From NCBI GenBank assembly GCA_003565055.1, contig PXDM01000001.1, positions 1 through 23,345 on the forward strand: 23,345 nt of DNA. The letters run 5' to 3'. A model generated the notes under the pieces. That model was given only the letters and a program-made list of their open reading frames with translations. It had not been told where the DNA came from and made no database searches. The translations under genes were made by a program, and so were the position numbers. Within the stretch, counting starts at the first letter, position 1. Each line of letters opens with the position of its first letter. This stretch comes from Paracoccaceae bacterium. GTDB taxonomy: Bacteria > Pseudomonadota > Alphaproteobacteria > Rhodobacterales > Rhodobacteraceae. Positions 1 to 6,500 of the stretch are shown one piece after another.

Positions 1-320
1 AGCCCGGCGGCCTCCAGCGCATCGAGCCGCGCAGGCGTGAGGCCGATGCCCGAGGTGATCAGGTTCACATAAAGCCCCGCCTCCCGCGCGGCCTTCACAA
101 GTTCCGGCAGGTCGCGCCGCGCGGCAGGCTCACCGCCCGAGAGATGCAGTTGCAACACGCCAAGCGCTGCGGCCTGCGCGAAGACATCGGCCCAAGCCTC
201 GGTCGGCATTTCCTGCGCGCCGCGCACCATCTCCAGCGGATTCGAGCAATAGGGGCACGACAGCGGGCAGCGATGCGTCAATTCGGCCAAGAGCGCGATG
301 GGGGCGGGGATGTCAGACAA
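1..320 (-). CDS. pqqE: PqqE, radical SAM PQQ synthase (5' part; truncated by window edge)
   Basis: This is the N-terminal part (about 106 residues) of PqqE, the radical SAM enzyme that, with PqqD as peptide chaperone, joins the Glu and Tyr side chains of PqqA in the first step of PQQ synthesis. The frame stays open from position 320 to the window edge. The start is a TTG at 320-318, giving an N-terminus MSDIPAPIALLAELTHRC. The iron-sulphur Cys triad is seen as C18-x3-C22-x2-C25, followed by the SAM-binding SGGEP motif about 40 residues later. The TTG overlaps the end of pqqD by 8 bases, so translation is probably coupled. No ATG or GTG start lies close by in this frame. The C-terminal SPASM part, with further clusters, lies outside the window. 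Identity is firm; the exact start is inferred from family alignment. Confidence 0.93.
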   Translation of the reverse strand, partial: MSDIPAPIALLAELTHRCPLSCPYCSNPLEMVRGAQEMPTEAWADVFAQAAALGVLQLHLSGGEPAARRDLPELVKAAREAGLYVNLITSGIGLTPARLDALEAAG

Positions 321-576
321 GATCGACGAGCCTCCGCTTGGCGAGGTCGCCGAGGAAATTGGTGACATCAGGGCGCACGGCTTCCAGCGGTGCGCTGTAG
401 CGCTGCGCCAGATCCGCGGCGATCTGATCAATGCTGCGCGTGCCATCGACCGCTGAGAGGATCGCCGTGCCCGTCTCATCGAGGATCAGCGCGCGCTCTG
501 GCCCCAAAAGCACCTTGCAGTTGCGCACGCGGTCGTCATGCAGCCGCACGCCGCGCGGCAGGACAGGCACGCTCAT
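313..576 (-). CDS. pqqD: PqqD, PqqA-binding peptide chaperone
   Basis: PqqD is a small (87-residue) chaperone that binds the precursor peptide PqqA and presents it to the radical SAM enzyme PqqE; it belongs to the RiPP recognition element family. The sequence begins MSVPVLPRGVRLHDDRVR and contains the family features: a beta-rich N-terminal half (LLGPERALILDETGTAIL) and a helical C-terminal half with the characteristic GTRSIDQIAADLAQRY turn and helix. Length is normal for a stand-alone PqqD. Its ATG overlaps the pqqC stop by the four bases ATGA (573-576), and its stop is overlapped by the pqqE TTG start. It acts in the cytoplasm as part of the PqqADE complex. Confidence 0.96.
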   Translation of the reverse strand: MSVPVLPRGVRLHDDRVRNCKVLLGPERALILDETGTAILSAVDGTRSIDQIAADLAQRYSAPLEAVRPDVTNFLGDLAKRRLVDLV

Positions 577-1313
577 GCCAGCCCCTCATGCGGTTGCCAG
601 GCACCGGGCGGGATATGGCCTTCGACATAGCCATGCCAGAGCGCATCGAGCTGCGCCCAGAGCACTTCGGTCTTGAAGCGCAGGGCATCCGCAGCTATGT
701 CCTGATCGGCGCGGCTGCGGGCATGGGCCATGACCCAGCGCAGGGTGAAATCGACGTCCTTCGGGGCCTCGTTCAACCGGTGGCGGAAATAGCTGATCGA
801 GTCGGCATTGGCGAAATCGTAATGCTTCAGAAGCCCCTCGATGCGGTTCGTGTGGATCGCAGGCGCGAACATCTCGGTCAGGCTTGAGGCCATGGCGGCA
901 ATCAGTGGCGCATCGCGCACGAAACGCACATAAGCATCGACGGCGAAGCGCGTCGCTGGCATCACGCCCGCGCCCGAGGCGACATAATCGGGGTCGAGCC
1001 CTACGGCGGCGGCGAGTTTCAGCCAGCGCCGCAGCCCGCCGCCCTCATCGACGCCGCCATCATGGTCCTCGATCCGGCTGCGCCAGATGCGGCGCAGGCC
1101 GGGGTCGGTGCAACGCGACATGAAAGCCGCGTCTTTCAGCGGGATGCGCGACTGATAATACCAGCGATTGATCACCCAGGCGCGCACCTCGTCAGCGGTG
1201 CATTGGCCGGAATGCAGCCGCGCGTGGAAGCGGTGGCGGTCGTGATACTGATCCGCGCCGATCTGGCGCAAGCGGGCCTCGAACAACTCGGGCGGGTCGA
1301 GATGGATGGTCAC
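573..1313 (-). CDS. pqqC: PqqC, pyrroloquinoline-quinone synthase
   Basis: PqqC is the cofactorless oxidase that carries out the last step of PQQ formation, ring closure and eight-electron oxidation of AHQQ. The 246-residue protein shows the family core: FHARLHSGQ near the N-terminus, WVINRWYYQSRIPLKDA, the IEDHDG stretch, and the C-terminal RIEGLLKHYDFAN and SYFRHRLNEAPKDVDF segments. The chosen start is GTG at 1313-1311. It overlaps the pqqB stop as GTGA, and an AGGAG ribosome site lies 8 bases upstream inside pqqB. An in-frame ATG at 1349 would add 12 residues (MGDRAGRTGVSL) and overlap pqqB by 40 bases, which is less likely. Its own stop overlaps the pqqD start. Confidence 0.96.
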   Translation of the reverse strand: MTIHLDPPELFEARLRQIGADQYHDRHRFHARLHSGQCTADEVRAWVINRWYYQSRIPLKDAAFMSRCTDPGLRRIWRSRIEDHDGGVDEGGGLRRWLKLAAAVGLDPDYVASGAGVMPATRFAVDAYVRFVRDAPLIAAMASSLTEMFAPAIHTNRIEGLLKHYDFANADSISYFRHRLNEAPKDVDFTLRWVMAHARSRADQDIAADALRFKTEVLWAQLDALWHGYVEGHIPPGAWQPHEGLA

Positions 1314-2197
1314 AAGCGATACTCCTGTCCGTCCTGCGCGATCTCCCATCCCGCGCGCGCGATTTCCGCGCGCTCGGGGCTGTCGGGCATCAGCACGGGG
1401 TTGGTGTTGTTGATATGCGTATAGACCTTGCGCGCGGGCAGATGTGACAGCCGCGCGAGACTGCCCTCGGGGCCGTTCATGGCGATATGTCCCATGCGCG
1501 CGCCGGTCTTGGCGCCGGTGCCACTGCGGGCCATGTCGTCATTCTGGAACACCGTTCCGTCGAAGAAGATCAGATCGGCCTCGGCGAGCTTCGCGGCCAG
1601 CCAATCGGGGACGGTCGCGCAGCCGGGAATATAATGGGCCACGCGGTCGCTCTGGGCGATGCGCAGCGCGATGGTCTGCTCGCCCATGGCCTGCAGATCC
1701 AGCTCATCGGTTTCAAGAAACAGCGCGACCTTGCCCGGAACGGCGTAGGGCGTGATCTCGACGCCAGAGATGGGAGAAAAGGGCATATCAAGCTCGATCG
1801 GGGTGAAGCGCACCAGTTCTCGGTCGAGTGCCGCAAAAACCGAATTGCTGGCGATGACATCAAGGATCGCTTGCGTTGCATAGACCGTGAACGGGGTTTT
1901 CTCACGCAAGGTCAAAAGCCCTGCGATGTGGTCGAGATCCGCATTGGTCAGGATCACCGCCTGAACAGGTGAGCTGCGCAAGGATATCGGGTGCAGTTTC
2001 GGCGTGGCCGCCAGTTGCACGCGAATATCGGGCGAGGCATTGACCACCGCCCAGGCCCGCCCGTCACCTGAGAGCGCAATCGAGGATTGCGTCATGGACG
2101 GGATCTCGCCCAAGCGGGCGGCTGCGCAGAGGGGGCATCCACAATTCCATTGCGGCAGTCCCCCTCCTGCGCCGGCACCCAGGATACGGATTTCCAT
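1310..2197 (-). CDS. pqqB: PqqB, metallo-beta-lactamase-fold PQQ biosynthesis protein
   Basis: PqqB has the metallo-beta-lactamase fold. It has been proposed to hydroxylate the cross-linked Glu-Tyr intermediate and was earlier suggested to help in PQQ transport. The 295-residue product starts MEIRILGAGAGGGLPQWNC and contains the NCGCPLC cysteine motif near residues 18-24, the metal-site-like ILTNADLDHIAGL segment, the ARMGHIAMNGPEGS motif and the YTHINNTNPVL segment. All of these are conserved in genuine PqqB and differ from the standard HxHxDH hydrolase motif. It begins 17 bases after the pqqA stop and ends overlapping the pqqC GTG start, so it sits in a tight operon. Confidence 0.96.
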   Translation of the reverse strand: MEIRILGAGAGGGLPQWNCGCPLCAAARLGEIPSMTQSSIALSGDGRAWAVVNASPDIRVQLAATPKLHPISLRSSPVQAVILTNADLDHIAGLLTLREKTPFTVYATQAILDVIASNSVFAALDRELVRFTPIELDMPFSPISGVEITPYAVPGKVALFLETDELDLQAMGEQTIALRIAQSDRVAHYIPGCATVPDWLAAKLAEADLIFFDGTVFQNDDMARSGTGAKTGARMGHIAMNGPEGSLARLSHLPARKVYTHINNTNPVLMPDSPERAEIARAGWEIAQDGQEYRL

Positions 2198-2214
2198 GCG
2201 GTGCCGTAACCAGA

Positions 2215-2319
2215 TCAGAACAGAGTGTCGTCATCCCGGCGGTCGTCATCGGCCGGGCCATACATGTTGATCTCCATCCCGCAGGCGATTTCCTTGATCT
2301 CAGGGGTCTTCCAGGTCAT
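2215..2319 (-). CDS. pqqA: PqqA, PQQ precursor peptide
   Basis: This 34-residue peptide is the ribosomal precursor of PQQ. It starts MTWKTPEIKEIACGMEINMY and holds the diagnostic Glu16-x3-Tyr20 pair that PqqE cross-links to become the cofactor carbon and nitrogen skeleton. A strong ribosome site (GGAGG) lies upstream of the ATG at 2319. After Tyr20 there is an unusually long, very acidic tail, GPADDDRRDDDTLF, while the classical peptides are only 22-24 residues long in total. The tail must be removed by a protease to free the cofactor precursor. The gene leads the pqq operon, 17 bases before pqqB. Identity is clear despite the small size. Confidence 0.95.
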   Translation of the reverse strand: MTWKTPEIKEIACGMEINMYGPADDDRRDDDTLF

Positions 2320-2418
2320 TGCATATCCTCCGTTTTGCAAGTGACGAAGCTGCAATATAGCGCGGTTTCGCGCCTTCGGATACGCAACAAAGGTTGTAGA
2401 TGGATGCGTGTGGCGGTC

Positions 2419-3141
2419 TCAGGCGATCTGGGCGAAAGCATCGCGCAGCGCTTGCGACCAGGCCGCTGACATGGCCGCGAAATCCTCGTCATTGGCCTCG
2501 ATCCGGCGCTGATGGGAGATGCACAGCGCGTCGGTCTCGATGATCGCCATATCAAGCGGCATGCCAACACTGAGATTCGAGCGCAGGGTCGAATCCATCG
2601 ACAAGAGCGCTGCCTTGCGCGCTTCCTCCAGCGGCGTGTCGGCCGTGATCACCCGGTCAAGAATCGGCTTGCCGTATTTGTGTTCGCCGATCTGCAGATA
2701 GGGCGTGTCCTCGGTCGCCTCGATGAAATTGCCCTCGGGATAGATCAGGAACAGCCGCATGCGCCCGCCCTTGCGCTGGCCCGCGACCAGCATGGACGCG
2801 CCCGCCATCTGGTTCATGCGGTCCATCCGGGCCTTGGTCTCGGCGGTGACCTTGGAGAGCATATCGCCCACGATGCTCGCCACTTCGAGCATGTTCTCCG
2901 CTAGCATGATCGAGGTCTCGGGCGTGGCTTCGGGCGCGTCAATCGCCTCAGTCAGCCGTGCAAGCGTGGTCTGGGTGACAGAGAGATTGCCCGCCGTCAT
3001 CATCGCAATCGCGCGATCCCCGGCTTTCTCGAAGGTGAACATCTTGCGATAGGTCGAGATATTGTCGAGCCCGGCATTGGTCCGCGTGTCCGACAACAAG
3101 ACAAGCCCTGCATTCAGCAGCAACCCCACACAATAGGTCAT
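2419..3141 (-). CDS. Anbu, bacterial proteasome-like peptidase
   Basis: This is a 240-residue Anbu protein (ancestral beta subunit-like, Ntn-hydrolase fold), also annotated as proteasome-type protease or peptidase. The N-terminus MTYCVGLLLNAGLVLLSDTR fits the family exactly. After Met removal, Thr1 would be the nucleophile, with Asp17 (LSDTRTNAG) and Lys32 (TYRKMF) in the positions of the proteasome catalytic residues. The ATG at 3141 was chosen because it places Thr1 correctly; a longer in-frame start at 3198 would add 19 residues ahead of the nucleophile. It is the last gene of the ATP-grasp/alpha-E/transglutaminase unit, a neighbourhood known for Anbu, and sits 99 bases upstream of pqqA on the same strand. 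Its natural substrate is unknown. Confidence 0.93.
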   Translation of the reverse strand: MTYCVGLLLNAGLVLLSDTRTNAGLDNISTYRKMFTFEKAGDRAIAMMTAGNLSVTQTTLARLTEAIDAPEATPETSIMLAENMLEVASIVGDMLSKVTAETKARMDRMNQMAGASMLVAGQRKGGRMRLFLIYPEGNFIEATEDTPYLQIGEHKYGKPILDRVITADTPLEEARKAALLSMDSTLRSNLSVGMPLDMAIIETDALCISHQRRIEANDEDFAAMSAAWSQALRDAFAQIA

Positions 3142-3175
3142 CTCACGCGCTCCAAACCGCCCCATACCCCCCTTA

Positions 3176-3192
3176 GTCGCGCAAATCGCGAC
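3176..3192 (-). other. Perfect stem-loop between transglutaminase and Anbu genes
   Basis: GTCGCG and CGCGAC form a perfect 6-bp stem with a 5-base loop, within the 63-base gap between the transglutaminase stop and the Anbu start. No run of T follows on the minus strand, so a simple intrinsic terminator is not supported. It may be an mRNA processing or stability element that sets Anbu apart from the three coupled genes upstream. Confidence 0.4.
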
Positions 3193-3204
3193 AGGCAAGG
3201 CTGC

Positions 3205-4035
3205 TTACTGTTGCTGGCGCTGTTCCTGTGACGCAATCTGCACCGAGACGTCGAGTTCTTCCTCGGAGCCGCCAAGCACAAGGCCGCGAATGGGGGCGGC
3301 GTCCTGCGCGTCGAGCCCGGAGCCCAGCCGGATATACTGGTCATTGGGACAGCATTTATTCGCCGCGTCAAAGCCCACCCAGCCCAGACCGTCGATGAAG
3401 ATCTCGGCCCAGGCGTGGCTTGCTTCATGCGGGCTGCCGTCCTCGGTCGCGTTGAGATAGCCCGAGACATAGCGCGCGGGCAGACCTGCGAGATGCGCGC
3501 AGGCAATGAGCACTTGCGCATGGTCCTGACAGACGCCCTTCCCGGCGGTCATTGCATCGGCGGCAGTCGTATGCGCATCGGTGCTGCCGGGCGCATAGGG
3601 CAGGGCGTCCGACACGGCGGCCGAGAGCGCATGCGCGCGTTCAAGCGCGGTCGCGCTCTGCATCGGCGCAAGGGTCGCTTCCACCAGATCCATGATCGCG
3701 CGGTTGGCCTCGGTGCGGATCGTGCCGCGCAGATAGGCGCGCGGGGGGACCCGTTCGCGATGCCCGCGCAGGATGCCGGCCGTGTCATTCGTCTCGACGG
3801 TGCCCCGGACCGTGACCTCGATCTGCTCCGAGGGTGCGCGCACGGAAACCGTCTGCAGAATATCGCCCGCCCCGTCGCGCAGGGGCGTGCCGAGCACAGC
3901 GCCCGGCACCTCGATGCACCAGTCGAGCACGTGCTGGCTCTCGCTTTTGGCGGGCGTCAGGCGCAGGCTCTGGACGATGCCGCCGACAGGCGCGGCGAAG
4001 TCATAACGGGTCTTGTGCAATACGGTCAGGATCAT
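3205..4035 (-). CDS. Transglutaminase-like cysteine protease family protein
   Basis: This 276-residue protein has an N-terminal bacterial transglutaminase-like beta domain (residues about 1-85, MILTVLHKTRYDF start) followed by a transglutaminase/papain-like core. The catalytic triad is visible: Cys169 in GKGVCQDHAQ, His207 in ASHAWAEIF and Asp223 in WVGFDAANK. Such proteins hydrolyse or transfer amide bonds; the substrate here is unknown. The ATG at 4035 overlaps the stop of the alpha-E gene as ATGA (4032-4035), which argues for this start over an in-frame start at 4071. The C-terminus ends in a Gln-rich stretch. Family context (ATP-grasp, alpha-E, Anbu) suggests a role in making or cleaving peptide-like bonds. 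Confidence 0.92.
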   Translation of the reverse strand: MILTVLHKTRYDFAAPVGGIVQSLRLTPAKSESQHVLDWCIEVPGAVLGTPLRDGAGDILQTVSVRAPSEQIEVTVRGTVETNDTAGILRGHRERVPPRAYLRGTIRTEANRAIMDLVEATLAPMQSATALERAHALSAAVSDALPYAPGSTDAHTTAADAMTAGKGVCQDHAQVLIACAHLAGLPARYVSGYLNATEDGSPHEASHAWAEIFIDGLGWVGFDAANKCCPNDQYIRLGSGLDAQDAAPIRGLVLGGSEEELDVSVQIASQEQRQQQ

Positions 4036-4985
4036 CGCGACTCTCCGATCAGATACTGGTCCTCGATACATTGCCCCAGCCCCGCATTCTCGCCGATCAT
4101 GCGGCTGAGAAATTCATGCAGACCCTCGTCGAACACATCCTCGATCCGCGCTTCGGCCAGTTCGCCCAACAGGCTGCGCGCAAGCTCCTGCGCCGGGGTC
4201 GAGCGGTCGTAGCTGCGCGCGAGATGGTCAAGATGCTCGTTGAGCGCGATGCAGCAGGACAGAAGCGAGCGCGGGAATTTCGGGTTGAGGATCAGGAAAT
4301 GCGCGATTTGCTGCGCGCTCAACTCGCCGCCATAGGCCCAGTTATAGGCCCGATGCGCCGAGAGCGCGCGCAAGAGCGTCGTCCATTGGTAATTGTCGAG
4401 CCCCGAACCGATATAGGCGACCGAGGGCAGCAGCACGTAGTATTTCACGTCCAGGAGCCGCGCCGTGTTATCCGCACGCTCCAGCGCATAGCCGAGATTC
4501 ATGAAGCGGTAGCCATCATTGCGCAGCTGCGTGGTCTCGATGGCGCCCCGGATCAGCGCGGCGGTGCGCAGGCTCCAGTCGGTCAGTTCGGGCACTTCCA
4601 GCGAGGAGCGCTCGCGCCGCCCCAGCGCCTTGAGTTCCTGAAAGCTGAGATTGATCGCGTCCCAGACCTGCGTGGTCAGTGCAGTGCGCACGATCCGCGC
4701 ATTTTCGCGCGCCGCGGAGATGCAGCTTGCGACCGAGGACGGATTGTCGAGATCGAAGAACAGAAAGCTCTCGATATTGCGCTGTTTCAAGTCGCCGTAT
4801 TTCTCGGTGAACTGGTCGAGCGCGCCCTTGCTTTGCAGGATCGCGCTCCATTCATTGCGGTATCCCCCGCCGGAATTGGGCAGAAGCGCATTGCGAAAGC
4901 CCAGATCCAGCAGGCGCGCGGTGGTTTCCGAGCGCTCCAGATAGCGGGTCATCCAGAACAGGTTGGCGGCTGTGCGGCTTAGCAT
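4032..4985 (-). CDS. Alpha-E domain protein (DUF403)
   Basis: This 317-residue all-helical protein starts MLSRTAANLFWMTRYLERSE, the hallmark N-terminus of the alpha-E (DUF403) family; further family motifs are the YALERADNTARLLDVKYY segment and the SLLSCC segment with following helix. The biochemical role is not established; the family nearly always travels with circularly permuted ATP-grasp and transglutaminase-like proteins, and was predicted from comparative genomics to form part of a peptide-synthesis system. The ATG at 4985 lies one base after the stop of the ATP-grasp gene, and the stop overlaps the transglutaminase start, so three genes are translationally linked. Length is ordinary for the family. 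Confidence 0.92.
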   Translation of the reverse strand: MLSRTAANLFWMTRYLERSETTARLLDLGFRNALLPNSGGGYRNEWSAILQSKGALDQFTEKYGDLKQRNIESFLFFDLDNPSSVASCISAARENARIVRTALTTQVWDAINLSFQELKALGRRERSSLEVPELTDWSLRTAALIRGAIETTQLRNDGYRFMNLGYALERADNTARLLDVKYYVLLPSVAYIGSGLDNYQWTTLLRALSAHRAYNWAYGGELSAQQIAHFLILNPKFPRSLLSCCIALNEHLDHLARSYDRSTPAQELARSLLGELAEARIEDVFDEGLHEFLSRMIGENAGLGQCIEDQYLIGESR

Positions 4986-4986
4986 G

Positions 4987-6435
4987 TCAATCCTCCGCGA
5001 TGACCCAGGTGTCCTTGACGCCCCCGCCCTGCGACGAGTTCACCACAAGCGAGCCCTCGGTCAGCGCTACGCGCGTCAGTCCGCCCTGCACCAGCTCGAT
5101 ATCGCGCCCGACCAGACAATAGGGGCGCAGATCGACATGGCGCGGTGCGATGCCTTCCTCGACGAAGGTCGGGCAGGTCGAGAGCGCGAGCGTGGGTTGG
5201 GCGATGTAATTATCGGGATTGGCGGCAACTTTCGCGGCGAAAGCCTCGATCGTGGCCTTATCCGCCTTGGGGCCGACCAGCATCCCGTAGCCGCCCGAGC
5301 CATGGACTTCCTTGACCACCAGCTCGGCGATATGCTCCTGCACATATTTATGATCATCGGGTTTGGCGCATTGCCAGGTCGGCACATTCTCCAGGATCGG
5401 CGCTTCGCCCAAGTAAAAGCGGATCATTTCAGGGACAAAGGTATAGATCGCCTTGTCATCGGCCACACCCGCGCCGGGGGCCGAGCAGATTGTGACGCCG
5501 CCCGAGCGGTAGACATTCATCAGCCCGGGCACGCCGAGCGAGGAATCGGGGCGGAAACAGAGCGGGTCGAGGAAAGCGTCGTCGATCCGCCGGTAAATCA
5601 CATCGACCTTTTGCGGGCCTTCGGTGGTGCGCATCCAGCAGAAATCGCCCTCGACGAAGAGATCCTGCCCTTCGACCAGCTCGATCCCCATCAGATCGGC
5701 AAGGAAACTGTGCTCGTAATAGGCCGAGTTATAGTGACCCGGCGTCAACAGCACCACTTTCGGGTCGCGGTCGCATTTCGCAGGCGCGACCGAGGCGAGC
5801 GTGCGCTTGAGAAGCCGCGCATAGCCGTCCACCGGCGCGACGCGGTTTTCCTGAAAGAGATGCGGGAACATCCGCATCATCACTTCGCGATTCTCCAGCA
5901 TGTAGGACACGCCCGAAGGCGTGCGGCAATTGTCCTCCAGCACGTAGAACTGATCCGCACCCGTGCGCACCAGATCAATGCCGACGATATGGCTGAACAC
6001 GCCCAAAGGCGGGCGGAAGCCTGCGACCGCGATCTCGTAAGCCTCGTTGCGATAGACCAGATCGGCGGGGATGCGGCCTGCGCGGATGATCTCGCCGCGG
6101 TCATAGACATCGGACAAAAACGCATTGAGCGCGCGGGCGCGTTGCTTGATGCCGCGTTCCAGCTTGCGCCATTCCTCAGCGGTGAAAACGCGCGGGAACA
6201 TGTCGAAGGGGATCAGCCGGTCCGGGTCACCGCCTTCGCCATAGACCGCGAAGGTGATGCCGTAGCGGCGGAACAGATCTTCGGCCTCGGCCTGTTTATG
6301 CGCGCGGAATTCGGCGGGCATGTTCTGATACCAGCCTTCAAGCATGCGATAAGGGATGCGCAGCTTGTCCGCATCATACATCTCGTTGAAGAAATGCACT
6401 GCCACAGGGTCACCCTCCCTCTTGTTTTTATCCAT
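4987..6435 (-). CDS. Circularly permuted ATP-grasp protein (peptide ligase-like)
   Basis: This 482-residue protein matches the circularly permuted ATP-grasp family (DUF404/DUF407). Visible motifs are HFFNEMYD near the N-terminus, LEDNCRTPSGVSYMLENR (metal and ATP-binding region, about residue 170-190), YRRIDDAFLDPL, and KEVHGSGGYGMLVGP (glycine-rich nucleotide loop). ATP-grasp enzymes activate a carboxylate as acyl phosphate and join it to an amine or thiol, so an amide or peptide ligase role is likely; the substrate is unknown. The ATG at 6435 was preferred over the adjacent TTG at 6438. It is the first gene of the four-gene Anbu unit, 65 bases after the stop of the TRAP permease gene. Confidence 0.92.
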   Translation of the reverse strand: MDKNKREGDPVAVHFFNEMYDADKLRIPYRMLEGWYQNMPAEFRAHKQAEAEDLFRRYGITFAVYGEGGDPDRLIPFDMFPRVFTAEEWRKLERGIKQRARALNAFLSDVYDRGEIIRAGRIPADLVYRNEAYEIAVAGFRPPLGVFSHIVGIDLVRTGADQFYVLEDNCRTPSGVSYMLENREVMMRMFPHLFQENRVAPVDGYARLLKRTLASVAPAKCDRDPKVVLLTPGHYNSAYYEHSFLADLMGIELVEGQDLFVEGDFCWMRTTEGPQKVDVIYRRIDDAFLDPLCFRPDSSLGVPGLMNVYRSGGVTICSAPGAGVADDKAIYTFVPEMIRFYLGEAPILENVPTWQCAKPDDHKYVQEHIAELVVKEVHGSGGYGMLVGPKADKATIEAFAAKVAANPDNYIAQPTLALSTCPTFVEEGIAPRHVDLRPYCLVGRDIELVQGGLTRVALTEGSLVVNSSQGGGVKDTWVIAED

Positions 6436-6500
6436 CAAAGGCGCTCAACACACGGATGTAAATAGCCTAAGACGGTCTTGCCGAAAAAACGGGCAAAGTC

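Noticed and set aside
2340..2400. Possible promoter of the pqq operon with a TATATT -10-like box
   Set aside because: No -35 box at suitable spacing was found, so it was not listed as a feature; a regulated promoter is still possible.
4963..6465. Long plus-strand open frame (500 codons) opposite the ATP-grasp gene
   Set aside because: It is a mirror of the real minus-strand gene, which has clear ATP-grasp motifs; no ribosome site or family match is seen on the plus strand.
6474..6500. Imperfect hairpin (TTGCC...GGCAA) just after the TRAP permease stop
   Set aside because: The stem has a bulge and the T run is in the loop, not after the stem, so a terminator is not supported.
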